A DNA stretch of 64,000 nt from Nosema muscidifuracis (taxonomy: Eukaryota > Microsporidia > Nosematidae). The first letter of the stretch is position 1. Each line of letters opens with the position of its first letter. The notes under the pieces are model-generated. The model worked only from the letters and a program-made list of their open reading frames with translations. It had not been told where the DNA came from and did no database searches. The stretch covers positions 744,001-808,000 of the forward strand of contig JAIOKI010000003.1 in assembly GCA_028335825.1 (NCBI GenBank). Reading direction: 5' to 3'. Position numbers and translations under genes: made by a program. Positions 11,069-22,530 of the stretch are shown one piece after another.

Positions 11069-12500
11069 TGAATTAATTCTGTTATTTATATATTTTTGAC
11101 TTATTAATAAATTACATAAATTAATGTTAAAAAAGAAAAAATAATAAAACTTTATCAAAAAGTTTCTTTATTGCAACTTTTTTTGATCAAAAAATGAGTC
11201 ATTGATTTAATTGCATCCTTTTACAGATTGATAAAAATAAACTAATTTTAGTTAAATAAAAAGTTCACATAATTCATTCAATTATAATATTATAAAAAAA
11301 ATAATCTTTTTGTTTGTAAAATATATTAATAATATTATTCACTTTAATTTAATATTCAAATTAAATTACATGTCAAATTATGAATTTTTTAAATAAATTG
11401 ATTGAAGAAGTTTCAAATATAATTTTATTGAAGTAGATTATTACACATATAAGGTTAATTTAAACATTACAATATTTTATAATTTACATTTTTTGAAAAA
11501 ATTCATTTTTATTTATTTTTTGATTGATTATTTTTAAATTATAAAATTGTAATAATATAGACTAATCATTTTTTAAAATAATACACAATTAATTGTTAAA
11601 ATATAAACAAATTTACAAAAACAGAAATAAATTCATTTATGTCATTATTTTCAATATTTAATATTTTACATAAAAATGAAAACAGTGATATTTTCTACTA
11701 AATAAAATAATAATTAATTAATTATTTATTTGGCAGGTTAAATTAAAAATACTTTTTTTGATCAAAATAAAAAGAAAATATTACAAAATTCAAAACATAG
11801 CGTTTTTTATAATATAAGATTGATTTAAAGATAGATAATTGAAGAATAAATATTACTGATTTAATGTATAAAGTTATTTATATTATAAGAATAATCTTGA
11901 ATGTACATAAAAAAATGTTTAGTTAAGTTACTGAAACATTCAATAACTTGTTTTAATTGAGGTCTCAAATATTTGTCTTTTATTAGAGATTTTGATATTA
12001 CTTTGAGAAAAGTTTTTAGAATGCAAAAATTTTAAAAAAATATTTGATCAAATTTATTTAAATAAATCAAAAATTTTAAATAAATCCAACTCAAGTAAAT
12101 TATAAGAATATTATAAAAGGAAGGATAATAGTATCAAGCCTTTGTATTACATAATTTTTATACTAGAATCTTAAATATGTAACGTAATAAAAAAATATAT
12201 ACAAATTATGTATACTTAAAATTAGCTTGTAAAAAAATCAAAATAGAATTTGTTAAAACTTAAATTAAAAGGAGAAAAAATTACATTTAGAAACAATATA
12301 AAAGCATTATGAGATCTTTAAGATAAAAATTAAATAAAACATATTTGTCTTGTATAAACTTTGCAATTAGTTTTCAAATGAAATTCTTATTTATAAATTT
12401 TAATAGAATACGTCAAATGACAACTTAACAGGATGATAAAAAAATTTATTTAATATAAAGATGATATAAAAATAGAGTTTTAGTGTATTAATTCAAAGAT
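11069..12500. other. AT-rich intergenic, no gene seen
   Basis: Upstream region of the tail-anchored gene. Homopolymer-rich with no open frame or structure of note. Confidence 0.55.
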
Positions 12501-15110
12501 CAAAAGCTTTATTCAAATACATCAAATACGGATAGTTTCTAGTCAATGTAAATAAGAGACATTATTTTTAAATTATATCAAATTTTTGATTTAATAAATC
12601 TCCTTTTTTACATACTTGCTATCATCTTTGAGATTTCAAGAGTATCTTCTTTTATCATTCAACGACTAATTTACTATACCTTTATTCAGAATCATTTTCA
12701 ATCATTACATTACCTAAAATATCACTAACGGCTTCATTTTACTAATTTAATTCTTTTTGTAACTCGTTCTAAACATTTGAGACACTCCTTAGATTACTTA
12801 CCAGACAATTTGGCTATAATCTCTTTCAAAGTTACTATTATACTATCAACACATTCATTACTTTAAATTTTGATATTCAGCTTTCTATGTTTAATTTCGG
12901 ATATATAAATTCTTAGCCATTATCTGTTATAAACTTCTCTTGCTTGTTTCTTTATAGCACAAACCCGACTATCTCATTTTATGTTTTCGAGTGATAATAC
13001 TTCATTAAATTCTACTACTATATATCTCCCCGCATTTAAAATTCTAAAGGATCTGTTGAAACTTTTTAACTATTTATCTGATATGTTTAGCATTTAAAAT
13101 TTATTCATAAATGCTCTAATTATCTCCAAGCTAATAAAATTGTTGCTTTATTTCATAATATATTCTTATTATACATATTTAGCTAATTCATTATTGTATT
13201 TTAAAATAAAATCCTTTCTTTTATCTTTAAATTTCTAATATACTTTATACTTCTTCTTTATTTTAATTCTTATTGTTTGACTGATCTCTTCAAGTTTTAT
13301 TTAGTATCTCATCTTCTATAAACATACGATCTGGCAAAACCATAACTATCAAGTCTAAGTTTATTAAACTCTATTATAAAATTAAATTTCTGTATATTTA
13401 AATTCATATATAAATTATACAATCTTAAATTTTGGTTTGTTTCTTATTTCAAAAATTGGTCTATGTCTTATATATTTTAATTTTCTAAAATGTAGTTCGT
13501 ATTCGAACTCTTTCTATAAGATCTCATATCTAGTTTCAGTCTATTCAAAATTTTTTGATAATCATTAAACTGGACTATAGCGATATAATTTCAATCATTT
13601 CTCAACAAAAATAACTAATCATAATATACCATCTTAAATTACATTTGTTTTTTATTATATCTTTAAATTCATTAGATTCTATTTCTTTTGTCATTTATTT
13701 ATTCTTAATTAACTATATATTGTTGACAAGTAATTTTTGTTAAATGATTTAACTCATACTGTTAATCTTACAATCTTTTAATCTCTATCACAATTCTTGA
13801 TACTAAATATTCAAAAGACTTATTTTTCTTGCATTTAGATTCTAATGTATCTTTTCTTTTGTTTGAAGTTACTACTCTCAATAATTTCACCTGCTTTAAC
13901 AATATTGTATTTTATCTCATATTATGATTCTTAAATCTCTTTAATACTTTCTTTAAATCTAATCACATTTATTTTCATTTTATGTTGAATGACTATATAA
14001 TAAATATAACCCTCTATATCGTGCGCACTCATATCTTCAGAAATCATATTCATTACTCTTTGTAAATTCGAGATAGTTTTTATGAATTCATCATCATGCT
14101 GTTACATTCATAGATATTGCTATTAAATTAAATAATTAACTCATACATATCTTATTCTTTATTTTTTTTGTAATATAAATTATCTTTCTAATCCACTGTA
14201 GTAAAATAACTCGACACACCTAACTTAAAACTTAAAGAATAACACGATAACTTATAATCGTCTTTTTCAAATAGATCAATAAATTACTATCAGGCCCATA
14301 TTAAGATGATTTTACATTTAGTTATTATAGAATTCCTTTACTCTGAGTTAAAACACCTAATAACCTTTTTGTCTTCTATCTTTCTAATATATACTTTTGT
14401 ATTTGTCAATGATACTTGTATCGTAATCTTATCTTTCTTTTTACAAAATTTTCGTTTCTTTGATTTATCTTTCAATTTCGAATATTTTATTTCATTCTAG
14501 ATTTCATCAAACACTTTACTGTACCGTCTTTTCAATCCTATTAGTTCCTTTATATAATTACCATAAACTTTACTTTAGATCCTTACTTTTCTATAATCTT
14601 TTACAATATCCATTATAGGAATAATCGTGATCACATTATTCTTTTTCAGAAAATTTCAAATACTTAGAATCTTTCTTATTTAAGTTCTTCTTCTATTTTC
14701 TTTTCTTAAATTAGTTATATTTATATAATAAAATCTTCCAAATTCATAACGTCTAATGTATGGTCTGTTTTCTATCATTTACCTTTGCACCCAATACACT
14801 TTTACATTCTTCACTATAATCTCTAATTTTGCCTGATTCTTTTTATTTCTTCCTTTACTCTCGGGTTTTCCTTAAATTGAGTCTTAGTTGATTTTATGCT
14901 AATCTACTTTCATCCTTTTTCTATTATAATATTTCTAACAATAAATTTTTTCAATTCATTAGATCCTCCTATATAAATCTCTTTTTTCAATCTAGATCTT
15001 TAAATATTATCAGATCCCCTTATATAAATCTCTTTTTATAATCTAACACAATGTTCTGAACACCTTCACAGTCAACTCAAAATTTGGTTGGGTCATGTAT
15101 TTATTTATTG
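12500..15110 (-). mobile_element. Broken Ty3/Gypsy-like LTR retrotransposon relic
   Basis: The plus strand is unusually pyrimidine-rich here, so the minus strand is purine-rich as in coding DNA. Scattered short minus-strand stretches recall reverse transcriptase and RNase H parts in the usual gypsy order (reverse transcriptase toward 14.2-13.9 kb, RNase H near 13.4 kb). It is an old fossil with many breaks. No terminal repeats were recognised. The 5' side carries a CCCC box (15116-15119). A pair of imperfect 34-bp direct repeats lies at 14961-14994 and 15012-15045. Family call is moderate. Confidence 0.5.
14961..15045. repeat. Imperfect short direct repeat
   Basis: Two related 34-bp blocks (14961-14994 and 15012-15045), both starting AGATCC and containing TATATAAATCTCTTTTT. 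They lie near the 5' edge of the Gypsy-like relic. Confidence 0.65.
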
Positions 15111-15119
15111 AAATTGGGG

Positions 15120-15861
15120 TTAAAAAATTTATTAATAAATAACGATCAAATAGTTTAAATTTAGAATTTATCTTATTATAAATCAAAGACTCATTTGTTT
15201 ACTATAAAACTAGGGTATAAACTATTATTAATCAAATATATTAAAAAATTGATACTTATATTTTATTAATCAATATCTTTATTAAGTAGAAATAAAATAA
15301 ATAGTTACAGATAATATACTTATTTTTATAACTTTCAAAATTTATTTATAAATGAATTATATTACATTTATGTTGAGATCAATATAAAACAATTAAGAAA
15401 CTTTTTAAACATTCAGCACTTTTTTATATCTTTCCTGATTGGTTAACAACTCTTTTTTATCGAGATAAAGCGAAATTTTGAGTATATTAGAAAGATGAAA
15501 TTATTCACTAAAATAGCTTAATTATTATTTTCAATTATTTAATACCTTTTATTATTGCATTATGAGATGAGTCAATTGAGAAAGTTATATTTCATTTATT
15601 TTATAAATATCTCAAACATATAATAATTGCTTAAGAAAGAGAGTTCTCAAAGAAACTGCAAATATATCGTAAAAAAAGCTTGAAATAATGAAATTACAAT
15701 CACTGATATTTAATAATAATCAGAAATTTAAATATAATAATATTTAGTATAGGCATAACTTATTCAATATTAATGAATGAGTTTTGTAATAAGAAAATTA
15801 AAGTATTGTTTTAGATGAGATAAAAAGAATCTATTTGGATGTCAAAATTATTTAATTGATA
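15120..15861. other. AT-rich intergenic, no gene seen
   Basis: Between the Gypsy-like relic and the first Cys-rich family gene. No supported feature. Confidence 0.55.
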
Positions 15862-16686
15862 TCATTTTTTTTTCATTATCTTTAAAATCAAAAAAACAAC
15901 TAGAGAGAAAATCATCAGAGACAGAATAACTGATATTGTAAGATTAAAATCTGATCTATTATCAGAGATATTTTTATATATTAAATTATTATCATAGCTA
16001 TTATTAAAATTTTCATTCAATTCTATTATTGATCTTTCACTTCTAAATAATATATCTTCTTTTTCTTCTGTATTATTGAAAAAATGATGACCTAAAAAAT
16101 TTTGTATATTTTCAATCTGGTTATTAAATTCATCATTTTGACAATCTGAAGGTATTTCTGATACCATAAATGATTTAATACATTTTAAATCATTTTTACA
16201 TTCATCCATTAATTCATAAGAAACACATTGTAAATCTTGTAGATATTTTAGATTACCATCACATAAATTCTTCAGAGACTCTTTTATTCTCAACCTAATT
16301 CTAGAAAATGGAATAACATCATCAGATTTAAACATAGCACCATTTACAATACTAATCTTATAAGCATCACAATAAGTATAAATATTTGATATAAATAGTT
16401 GATTAATATCATCTTTTAAACATGTACCTCGAAAATTAATATTCTTAAAAGAGTTATTGAAACAATTTTGATCACACTTGCACATTTGTCTTGTAAATTG
16501 GATCATACATTTTGAAAAATTCAGATAAGCATTTTTTATTAGATCATTCTTAGATAATTCCGAATAACTAATATTATCACAAAATTTATTATAGACTTCT
16601 ATATTTTTGTTTCTCCATTTTTCGAAATATATTAATGTACCAAGTTTCTTCTCCAATATGCTTTTATCAGAAAAAACAAAATCCAT
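15862..16686 (-). CDS. Cys-rich C-terminally anchored protein, family copy 1
   Basis: A 274-aa protein of a family with three other members in this window (18390-19202, 51502-52564 and a pseudogene near 35.0-35.6 kb). I know no domain for it. Shared landmarks are FEKWR (21-25), the block around CMIQFTRQMCKCDQNC (60-75), VSYELMDEC (155-163) and FNNQIENI (187-194). Twelve cysteines at 36, 60, 69, 71, 75, 89, 106, 142, 154, 163, 169 and 182 suggest a disulfide-bonded or metal-binding fold. One membrane segment (about 249-270) is followed by a Lys tail. No N-terminal signal peptide is visible, so it is either tail-anchored or exported unconventionally. Several N-glycosylation-type sequons precede the membrane segment. 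It is divergent in identity from its neighbour at 18390 and lies on the opposite strand, head to head, so the pair may be an inverted duplication. Function unknown. Confidence 0.78.
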   Translation of the reverse strand: MDFVFSDKSILEKKLGTLIYFEKWRNKNIEVYNKFCDNISYSELSKNDLIKNAYLNFSKCMIQFTRQMCKCDQNCFNNSFKNINFRGTCLKDDINQLFISNIYTYCDAYKISIVNGAMFKSDDVIPFSRIRLRIKESLKNLCDGNLKYLQDLQCVSYELMDECKNDLKCIKSFMVSEIPSDCQNDEFNNQIENIQNFLGHHFFNNTEEKEDILFRSERSIIELNENFNNSYDNNLIYKNISDNRSDFNLTISVILSLMIFSLVVFLILKIMKKK

Positions 16687-16690
16687 TGAA

Positions 16691-16693
16691 GGG
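16691..16693 (-). promoter_or_regulatory. CCC motif of Cys-rich copy 1
   Basis: On the minus strand AATCCCTTCA meets the ATG. TCCCTT is also in front of copy 2 at 18390, so the two paralogues share the same start-proximal box. Confidence 0.45.
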
Positions 16694-18381
16694 ATTATTT
16701 TTTTATTAATTATAATTAAGCTTATAAATTAATTTTTATATTAAAACCTGTACTATAAAATTAGAGTTTTAAATAGATTATTCTATTATACTGTAATTAT
16801 AATATCATTGTTATGATGAATTAATTTATATTTTTTTAAATGATTTAAATTATTTGTTGAGTCATGGATCATCAAAATAATTTGTTACTGTATTTATAAA
16901 AGAGATATACTTATAAATTTTTCTCAATTTATGTTTAACTTAATTAATTACTTTTTGTAAAATTTTAATGTATTTAATAAAATTAATAAATATAGTTTTT
17001 TTTGAAAATGTAAAAAAAAATATTATTTTTTTCTATTATAAGATCCAAAATAAAATCTTTTTTAGTACCTTTAATTTATTGAGACTTTTCTTTTATAATT
17101 AAAAATTTTAATAAATTTTATTAATTAAATTATTCGTGTTTCTCAAATTAATTAGTTTATTTTTCTAATCTTTAATAAGAAGAAAAGAATTTTAATCTTT
17201 TTCATTATATAATTATAATTAATTTTTTTTTATATCATGTTAATTATATACGATTTTTTTCTATGAAAGTTAACTTATTATATTTTAAAGATTAAATTCA
17301 ATTTAGACTTAGTAATGATTTTTTTTACGTTATATACTTGAATAAATTTATATTATTGTATATTAAAAAGAGTTTAACCTGCTTATCTATATTACAAATT
17401 AAAATTTCATTAAATATTAATGAAATATCTATGTACAATTTTCTTTTACTCCTACAACTTTTTATGAAACCTTAATGATAGAAAACATAAAATTCTAACA
17501 TTTAGTAATTAATGTATCTCTAAAAATAATTTAATAAAAAAAAGTGCTTTTTAAGATTCAGTAAAATATCATTTTTCATTTAAAAAATCACAAACCCTCG
17601 TAAATTTGGTGAGTAAAAAGTGTCTACCATACTACTAATTTTACAAATGATTTAAAATTTCTGTTCGAGAATATAAATCAGTATATATTCTTACAATTTT
17701 AATAACTCTATATATATCAGTTCTATAAATTGATTTCCAATTTTTAACATTTTAGAAGGTACTTAATTCATAATAATATGAAGATGATTTATTATTCTAT
17801 TATATTGTTAAATATTTAGTTACAATCTTTTATATTATTTAACAGGTATATATATTCAGATAATTTCTATTTAATGATAGCTACATAATCATTGTTAAAA
17901 GGTTTTTATATCTGATTTTCAAATTCAAGAGACTTTATAATTTATCCAAAAGATTAAGCTACTCTAATAAGTCACAATATGTTTATTGGTAAATGAAAAC
18001 AAAACATCATTCTAATATATTCGAAATACTAATAGAAAAATACTACAAACACTTTACTGATTTATAATAAGATTAGATACATTTGATTCTTTTTTGATCT
18101 TAAAGAAATATTTAGATGTTTAATCTAATTACTGATAATGATAAATTAGTCAATAAATACAAGATCACTTTTTAATTTTCTTACTATCAAATTAGAGACG
18201 AATTTAATAAAATACTTTTTCGGTAATCATCTATATAAATTTAATATTTTAATTTACAAGTTAAAATTGTAATAAAAATAGTTTATAATTTTTAAACTGT
18301 TATTACCAAAAAATATATCACTAAATTAAATTTATTTAATTAATATGTTACATTAAAAAGATATAAAAGTAGAATATTCAT
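16694..18381. other. Shared 5' region of head-to-head Cys-rich genes
   Basis: A 1.7-kb AT-rich divergent intergenic region. Apart from a TCCCTT box at each end, no motif or gene was recognised. Confidence 0.5.
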
Positions 18382-18384
18382 CCC
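18382..18384 (+). promoter_or_regulatory. CCC motif of Cys-rich copy 2
   Basis: CATCCCTTAGA immediately precedes the ATG at 18390 and matches the box of the paralogue at 16686. Confidence 0.45.
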
Positions 18385-18389
18385 TTAGA

Positions 18390-19202
18390 ATGAATAACGA
18401 TGGGATTAAGGTTGAAAAAAATTACTTGAATAAATTTTTAGAGTTTGAGAAATGGAGATTTAAAATTATGAAAGAATACCAAGTATTATGTAAATCAATT
18501 AATGATAAACATATTGAAGATACTTCTGAATTAAGAAAAGTCCTTGATAATTATCCAAAATGTATAGTTCAACTAACAAGACAAATGTGTAAATGTAATC
18601 AAATATGTCTTGATTACTTTCTTAAAAATGTAAATTTTGATACTACATGTCACAATATTAGCCTTGATAATCTAAAAAGCGACCAAAAGCATTTAAAATG
18701 TGATATGTTCAACATAAGAGTTGTAGACGGTATTATGTATGATATTGATGAAAATTTACTCAATGATACAAGAGAAAGAATACAAAAATCTGTCAATGGT
18801 TTATGTAAGAATCATAGAAATAGTTTTAACAGTCTTATATGTGCTGCTTATGAATTAAAAGATAATTTTCGTGATGATGAAAAATTCTTAAGTACGAGAT
18901 TTAATCCAAGAGTAAAAGGGAAATGTACAAATCCCAATTATAATAATCAAATTAAAGAAATTGAAGAAATGGTAGGATTTAATATTTCAAATATCTCTGT
19001 TGAAGATTTCCAAGGTATAAAAAGATTACCTAGATCAAGTGGGGAATATATTTCACAAGATAATAATACTGAGTTGATATCTTCTGCTGGGCTTTGTGTT
19101 TCTGCATTGGTTATTTCTATATTTGGATTTATGGTTTTCAAAGTATTTAGGAAAACATATAAAAAAGATACTAAGCAAGATGAATTGAATACTGATGTTT
19201 AA
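18390..19202 (+). CDS. Cys-rich C-terminally anchored protein, family copy 2
   Basis: A 270-aa paralogue of the 15862-16686 product. Shared landmarks are FEKWR (19-23), the block CIVQLTRQMCKCNQIC (58-73), AAYELKD (152-158) and YNNQIKEI (184-191). Cysteines lie at 34, 58, 67, 69, 73, 87, 104, 139, 151, 179 and 236. The two cysteines that follow the YEL motif in the other copies are missing here, so one presumed pair has been lost together. A KRLPR stretch (211-215) before the stalk is a possible dibasic processing site, an inference only. A membrane segment at about 230-251 is followed by a basic, then mixed-charge tail of about 19 residues. No signal peptide. Intact and divergent from its head-to-head neighbour, which suggests relaxed or diversifying evolution. 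Function unknown. Confidence 0.78.
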   Translation: MNNDGIKVEKNYLNKFLEFEKWRFKIMKEYQVLCKSINDKHIEDTSELRKVLDNYPKCIVQLTRQMCKCNQICLDYFLKNVNFDTTCHNISLDNLKSDQKHLKCDMFNIRVVDGIMYDIDENLLNDTRERIQKSVNGLCKNHRNSFNSLICAAYELKDNFRDDEKFLSTRFNPRVKGKCTNPNYNNQIKEIEEMVGFNISNISVEDFQGIKRLPRSSGEYISQDNNTELISSAGLCVSALVISIFGFMVFKVFRKTYKKDTKQDELNTDV

Positions 19203-20547
19203 TTAAATGTATATAAAAAATCATAGAGTTTAATAATTACATAAAAGTGTATATTAAAATAAATTTAAATATAATATATTAATCTGTTTAATTAAAAAAT
19301 ACAGAAATAATAGAAAATAAATAAATAAATTAAAACTAATTCAGTTTATCACATGATGCTTTCTAATAATTATTAGATATTTAGAGAATATTACGAAGTA
19401 AAAGTTATATTATAAATTAGTGTAATAGTGAAAAGAATTAACTCATCGTATTTATACAAATAAAATTGAACCCTGTGATGAAAGATCAAGTAAACAAAGG
19501 CAACTAAAAAACTTTAGAAAATTAATGAAAATCACCTACTTTTGTTTGACATTCCCTAGAAAACGTAAAAATACTTTTCTCACTTGAACATTTAAAAGTA
19601 TTCGATATATTTATGACTCATGATTTTTTAAGCTAACATTCTAAAATGCTTTATCAAGATCATCCAAAAGCTATTGAGTAAAATGTCTGATTACAGAACA
19701 ATATAAATAAACTTCTAGACACTGCTGTTTCCCTTATTTTTAATATTTCAATATACATATCTCTAGACAAAATCTTTTTTTCACAATATTTAAATAACAA
19801 ATAAAATTATACTATGTGGTAGAAAAGACATGATTCTAAAAACTTATCATAAATATAAATTATATTAATCAGATTTTTTTTCTAAACATTATCATCAAAT
19901 ATCTCTATATGTCTAGTTATAGAATTTTCATAATTTCTTCTGATTCGTAAGAAATTTTTTACATGTTAAATAAATATTTAGGGATAAAATTTTTTAAAAA
20001 AAATAACAAATAAAAAATAATGCAATTTGAGATGTATGGCACAATTTTAATTATAAAATTTTTTGAATTATATCATCAACAATATTTTGTTAATTATGTT
20101 TTTTATATGTAGACAATAATTTAAAGTCAAAAATATAACTATTTCCTGTATACTATATATATTAAGAAAATATTATATTATTTAAATTATAAATGTATTT
20201 GCACTTTTTAGTTAAAGAATGGACTTTTCAACAAATTAAATTTAACATGAAAAAAGTCATATTCAGCTAGAATACAGTTTAAAGGTAAACCAATTAATCA
20301 AATCATTAGATTCATTTATATTTAAAATATATTAATAGATAATAATAATTAGTTTATCTATAATATTAGCATTAAAACTATTTGAATATTTATTTGTTTT
20401 AATTAAAGTCTAAATAATATTATCTTTATGTTTACATTTCACTTAACTATAATATTTTATAACAATTATAATATGTGAACAAACAATATATAATTTAATA
20501 TTTTGATCCTAAAAATATGTAAATATAAAAATTTCAATAAACATATT
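19203..20547. other. Intergenic between convergent genes
   Basis: AT-rich. A patch near 19470-19560 is less AT-rich and contains GTGATGA, but no matching second box was found. No gene assigned. Confidence 0.5.
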
Positions 20548-20895
20548 TTATTTACATTTCTCTATCTTTGAAGCTATTTTAGATATCCTGACTGATAATC
20601 TACATAACTCTCTTGCAATAAGATCTACTTCGTCTACTATATTTTCATAATCTTCTTTAGTACAAGTATTCTTTACCCCTTCATTACACATATTTTGACT
20701 GCAACATGGCTTGTCATTATCACAACTAAACATTGAATCTGAATTTTTATGTTCTAATCTTTCTTTACACACATCAATACAGCATTTATCATCATACTTA
20801 TCTTTACAGCAATCATGAGATTTATTTATATTACACATATCTGATTGTCTTGTAAAGATACTTGATACTAAGAGAATCATTATGAAAGAATACAT
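20548..20895 (-). CDS. Small secreted Cys-rich protein
   Basis: A 115-aa protein with an N-terminal hydrophobic stretch (about 1-15, ending near SIFTRQS) that reads as a signal peptide, followed by a mature region holding 13 cysteines: 21, 29, 30, 38, 39, 43, 58, 64, 65, 70, 78, 98 and 114. Three are CC pairs. The cysteine-dense part (21-78) is hydrophilic. Residues 82-113 look like an amphipathic helix. I recognise no family. The pattern suits a small secreted, disulfide-stabilised protein such as a spore-wall, polar-tube-associated or host-directed factor, but none of these is shown. No other copy was seen in the window. Base use is like the neighbouring family genes. A CCCC box lies 37 nt upstream of the ATG, farther than for other genes here. 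Confidence 0.68.
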   Translation of the reverse strand: MYSFIMILLVSSIFTRQSDMCNINKSHDCCKDKYDDKCCIDVCKERLEHKNSDSMFSCDNDKPCCSQNMCNEGVKNTCTKEDYENIVDEVDLIARELCRLSVRISKIASKIEKCK

Positions 20896-20931
20896 AAACT
20901 ACTGTAATAAAATTCTTTAAATACCTTTAAA

Positions 20932-20935
20932 GGGG
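20932..20935 (-). promoter_or_regulatory. CCCC box upstream of small Cys-rich gene
   Basis: On the minus strand GATACCCCTTTAAAGGTATT precedes the ATG by about 37 nt. The text CCCCTTTA(AA)GGTAT recurs at 63981, at the right edge of the window, where it may mark another gene start. Confidence 0.4.
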
Positions 20936-21039
20936 TATCTATATCAGTATAAATAAAATATTTTGTATACAATAAATTCTATTTAACTGTTTAATGATAT
21001 AAATTTAATTTGTCAGTTTAATATAAATAAGTGCTTAAA

Positions 21040-22530
21040 GAAATTAGTCATAAATTAAATTTTTATATATTTATAAAATTATCTTTTACTTCTTCTGTAA
21101 AATCGTTTTAAGTTAATTTATTAATTGGTTGGTTTATGAATTTATAGGATTATACCTATTAATAGATAGATATTTAGATACATAAAATACTATCTTAAAA
21201 TTAATGTTCCTCTTTAATTATATAAATAAACAAATCATTATATTTTTTGACACTTCTTCCACTATTATTTCAATTAATAACAATTTCTAACCATATAGCT
21301 TGTCCAAAGTGAAAAAACCCATATCTAAGCAAATGATAGACTTCTTCAAAATCTACTAAATGATTTCTAGACTAAAGACATTAAAATAAGTTTTATAAAA
21401 TAGAAAACAATAGATCATGAGAAAGCTATGTCATTTATAATATCCAGGTATGATATGTACTAATAGAAACTACTTGAAGAAAACCTTCATAAATATTCTA
21501 TATCACAAACAACGACTATCTTTTATCCACAAATAAGATGAAGCTTATGCCATCTGGTGAGTTTAATTCAGTAATATCAAAATTATCTTAATCTAAGATA
21601 ACAGTAAATGGCATACAATCAGACTTCAATTAATAAATAGAGACTTTTACAGTATAAAATAATACAATTCTTGTCATTGTGCCATAAACAAGCCTATAAT
21701 GTAGCTTATACAAATAATGAATCAGCAAGTATTGCTCTTCATTTACAATTTAATAAATCAGTAAATTCAGTAGTACAAATATACTCACCACTTGATATAA
21801 TAAGTCAACATCAAAAATGGTAGCTATTGCATTACGATATAAATTGAAGAATTGACAATAAATTTTTCTATTGGTACATTGTCCCCTTTGTATATAGATG
21901 TAATAATATATTTCTAAGATTTAATTTCCCTTATTTTGTTTATCCAATAGAAATTTATAAAAAAGGGGTAATTTATTTGAAATTTTGGAAAATTACTGAA
22001 AATATTAAAAAAGAATGTATAATTCCTATACAGTAGTGATCTAAAGGTATGTCTAGTACAAAATCTGGTATAATAACAAGTATTCTCAGAAATCAGTTCG
22101 GATGGCATTTAGGACTAAGTAATTATATTATATAGAATAATGATTAAATTCTGAATCAACAGAATTCATGTGTAAGTAGCTCATAATAAGTTTAGAGCAT
22201 TAAGAAAAAGAAAAAAAATAAATGAATTTCTTTACAAACAAATACAAAAAAATATCCTGTTATGTTATATTATTATATATAAATTTTGTTATGACCACGT
22301 GGCTTTTCGTAAGATGATAATAAAAATTTTTATTCTATACAAATTGTAGAAGGATCATTCCAATTTTTTTGTTAAGTCCTGGTATAACGTAACATTTATG
22401 TGCATAATCTTCAAACCTATTAAATATTGATTTTGTAACTTTGGCTGGAATTTTGTTTGAAATATTAATTATAGTTACAAAATTATATTTTTGAAATTAC
22501 TCACTTCATATTAAATATATGTTTAATAGT
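21040..22530 (-). mobile_element. Mutator-like (MULE) transposon relic, copy A
   Basis: A decayed DNA transposon on the minus strand, closely similar to copy B at 23980-25470. The best family evidence is at about 21285-21360. There the minus strand reads DFEEV, then GFFHFGQAIW, which is how MULE transposases run after their second catalytic acid (…DFE…, then C/GxFHxxQAIW). Many stops break the frame. The C-terminal part found in copies at 48.8 and 61.8 kb is missing. The right edge abuts the 5'-truncated LINE at about 22530. Similarity to copy B looks high by eye, so the duplication is not ancient. Confidence 0.6.

Noticed and set aside
14306-14500. 64-codon plus-strand frame
   Set aside because: Lies opposite the Gypsy-like relic, with no start motif.
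18947-19141. 64-codon minus-strand frame
   Set aside because: Antisense shadow of Cys-rich family copy 2.
19476-19560. GTGATGA as a possible C/D snoRNA box C
   Set aside because: No box D or terminal stem at suitable distance.
21914-22108. 64-codon minus-strand frame, and similar frames at 24676-24929, 54771-55025 and 55047-55271
   Set aside because: Pieces of broken MULE transposase frames repeated in copies A-C, not separate genes.
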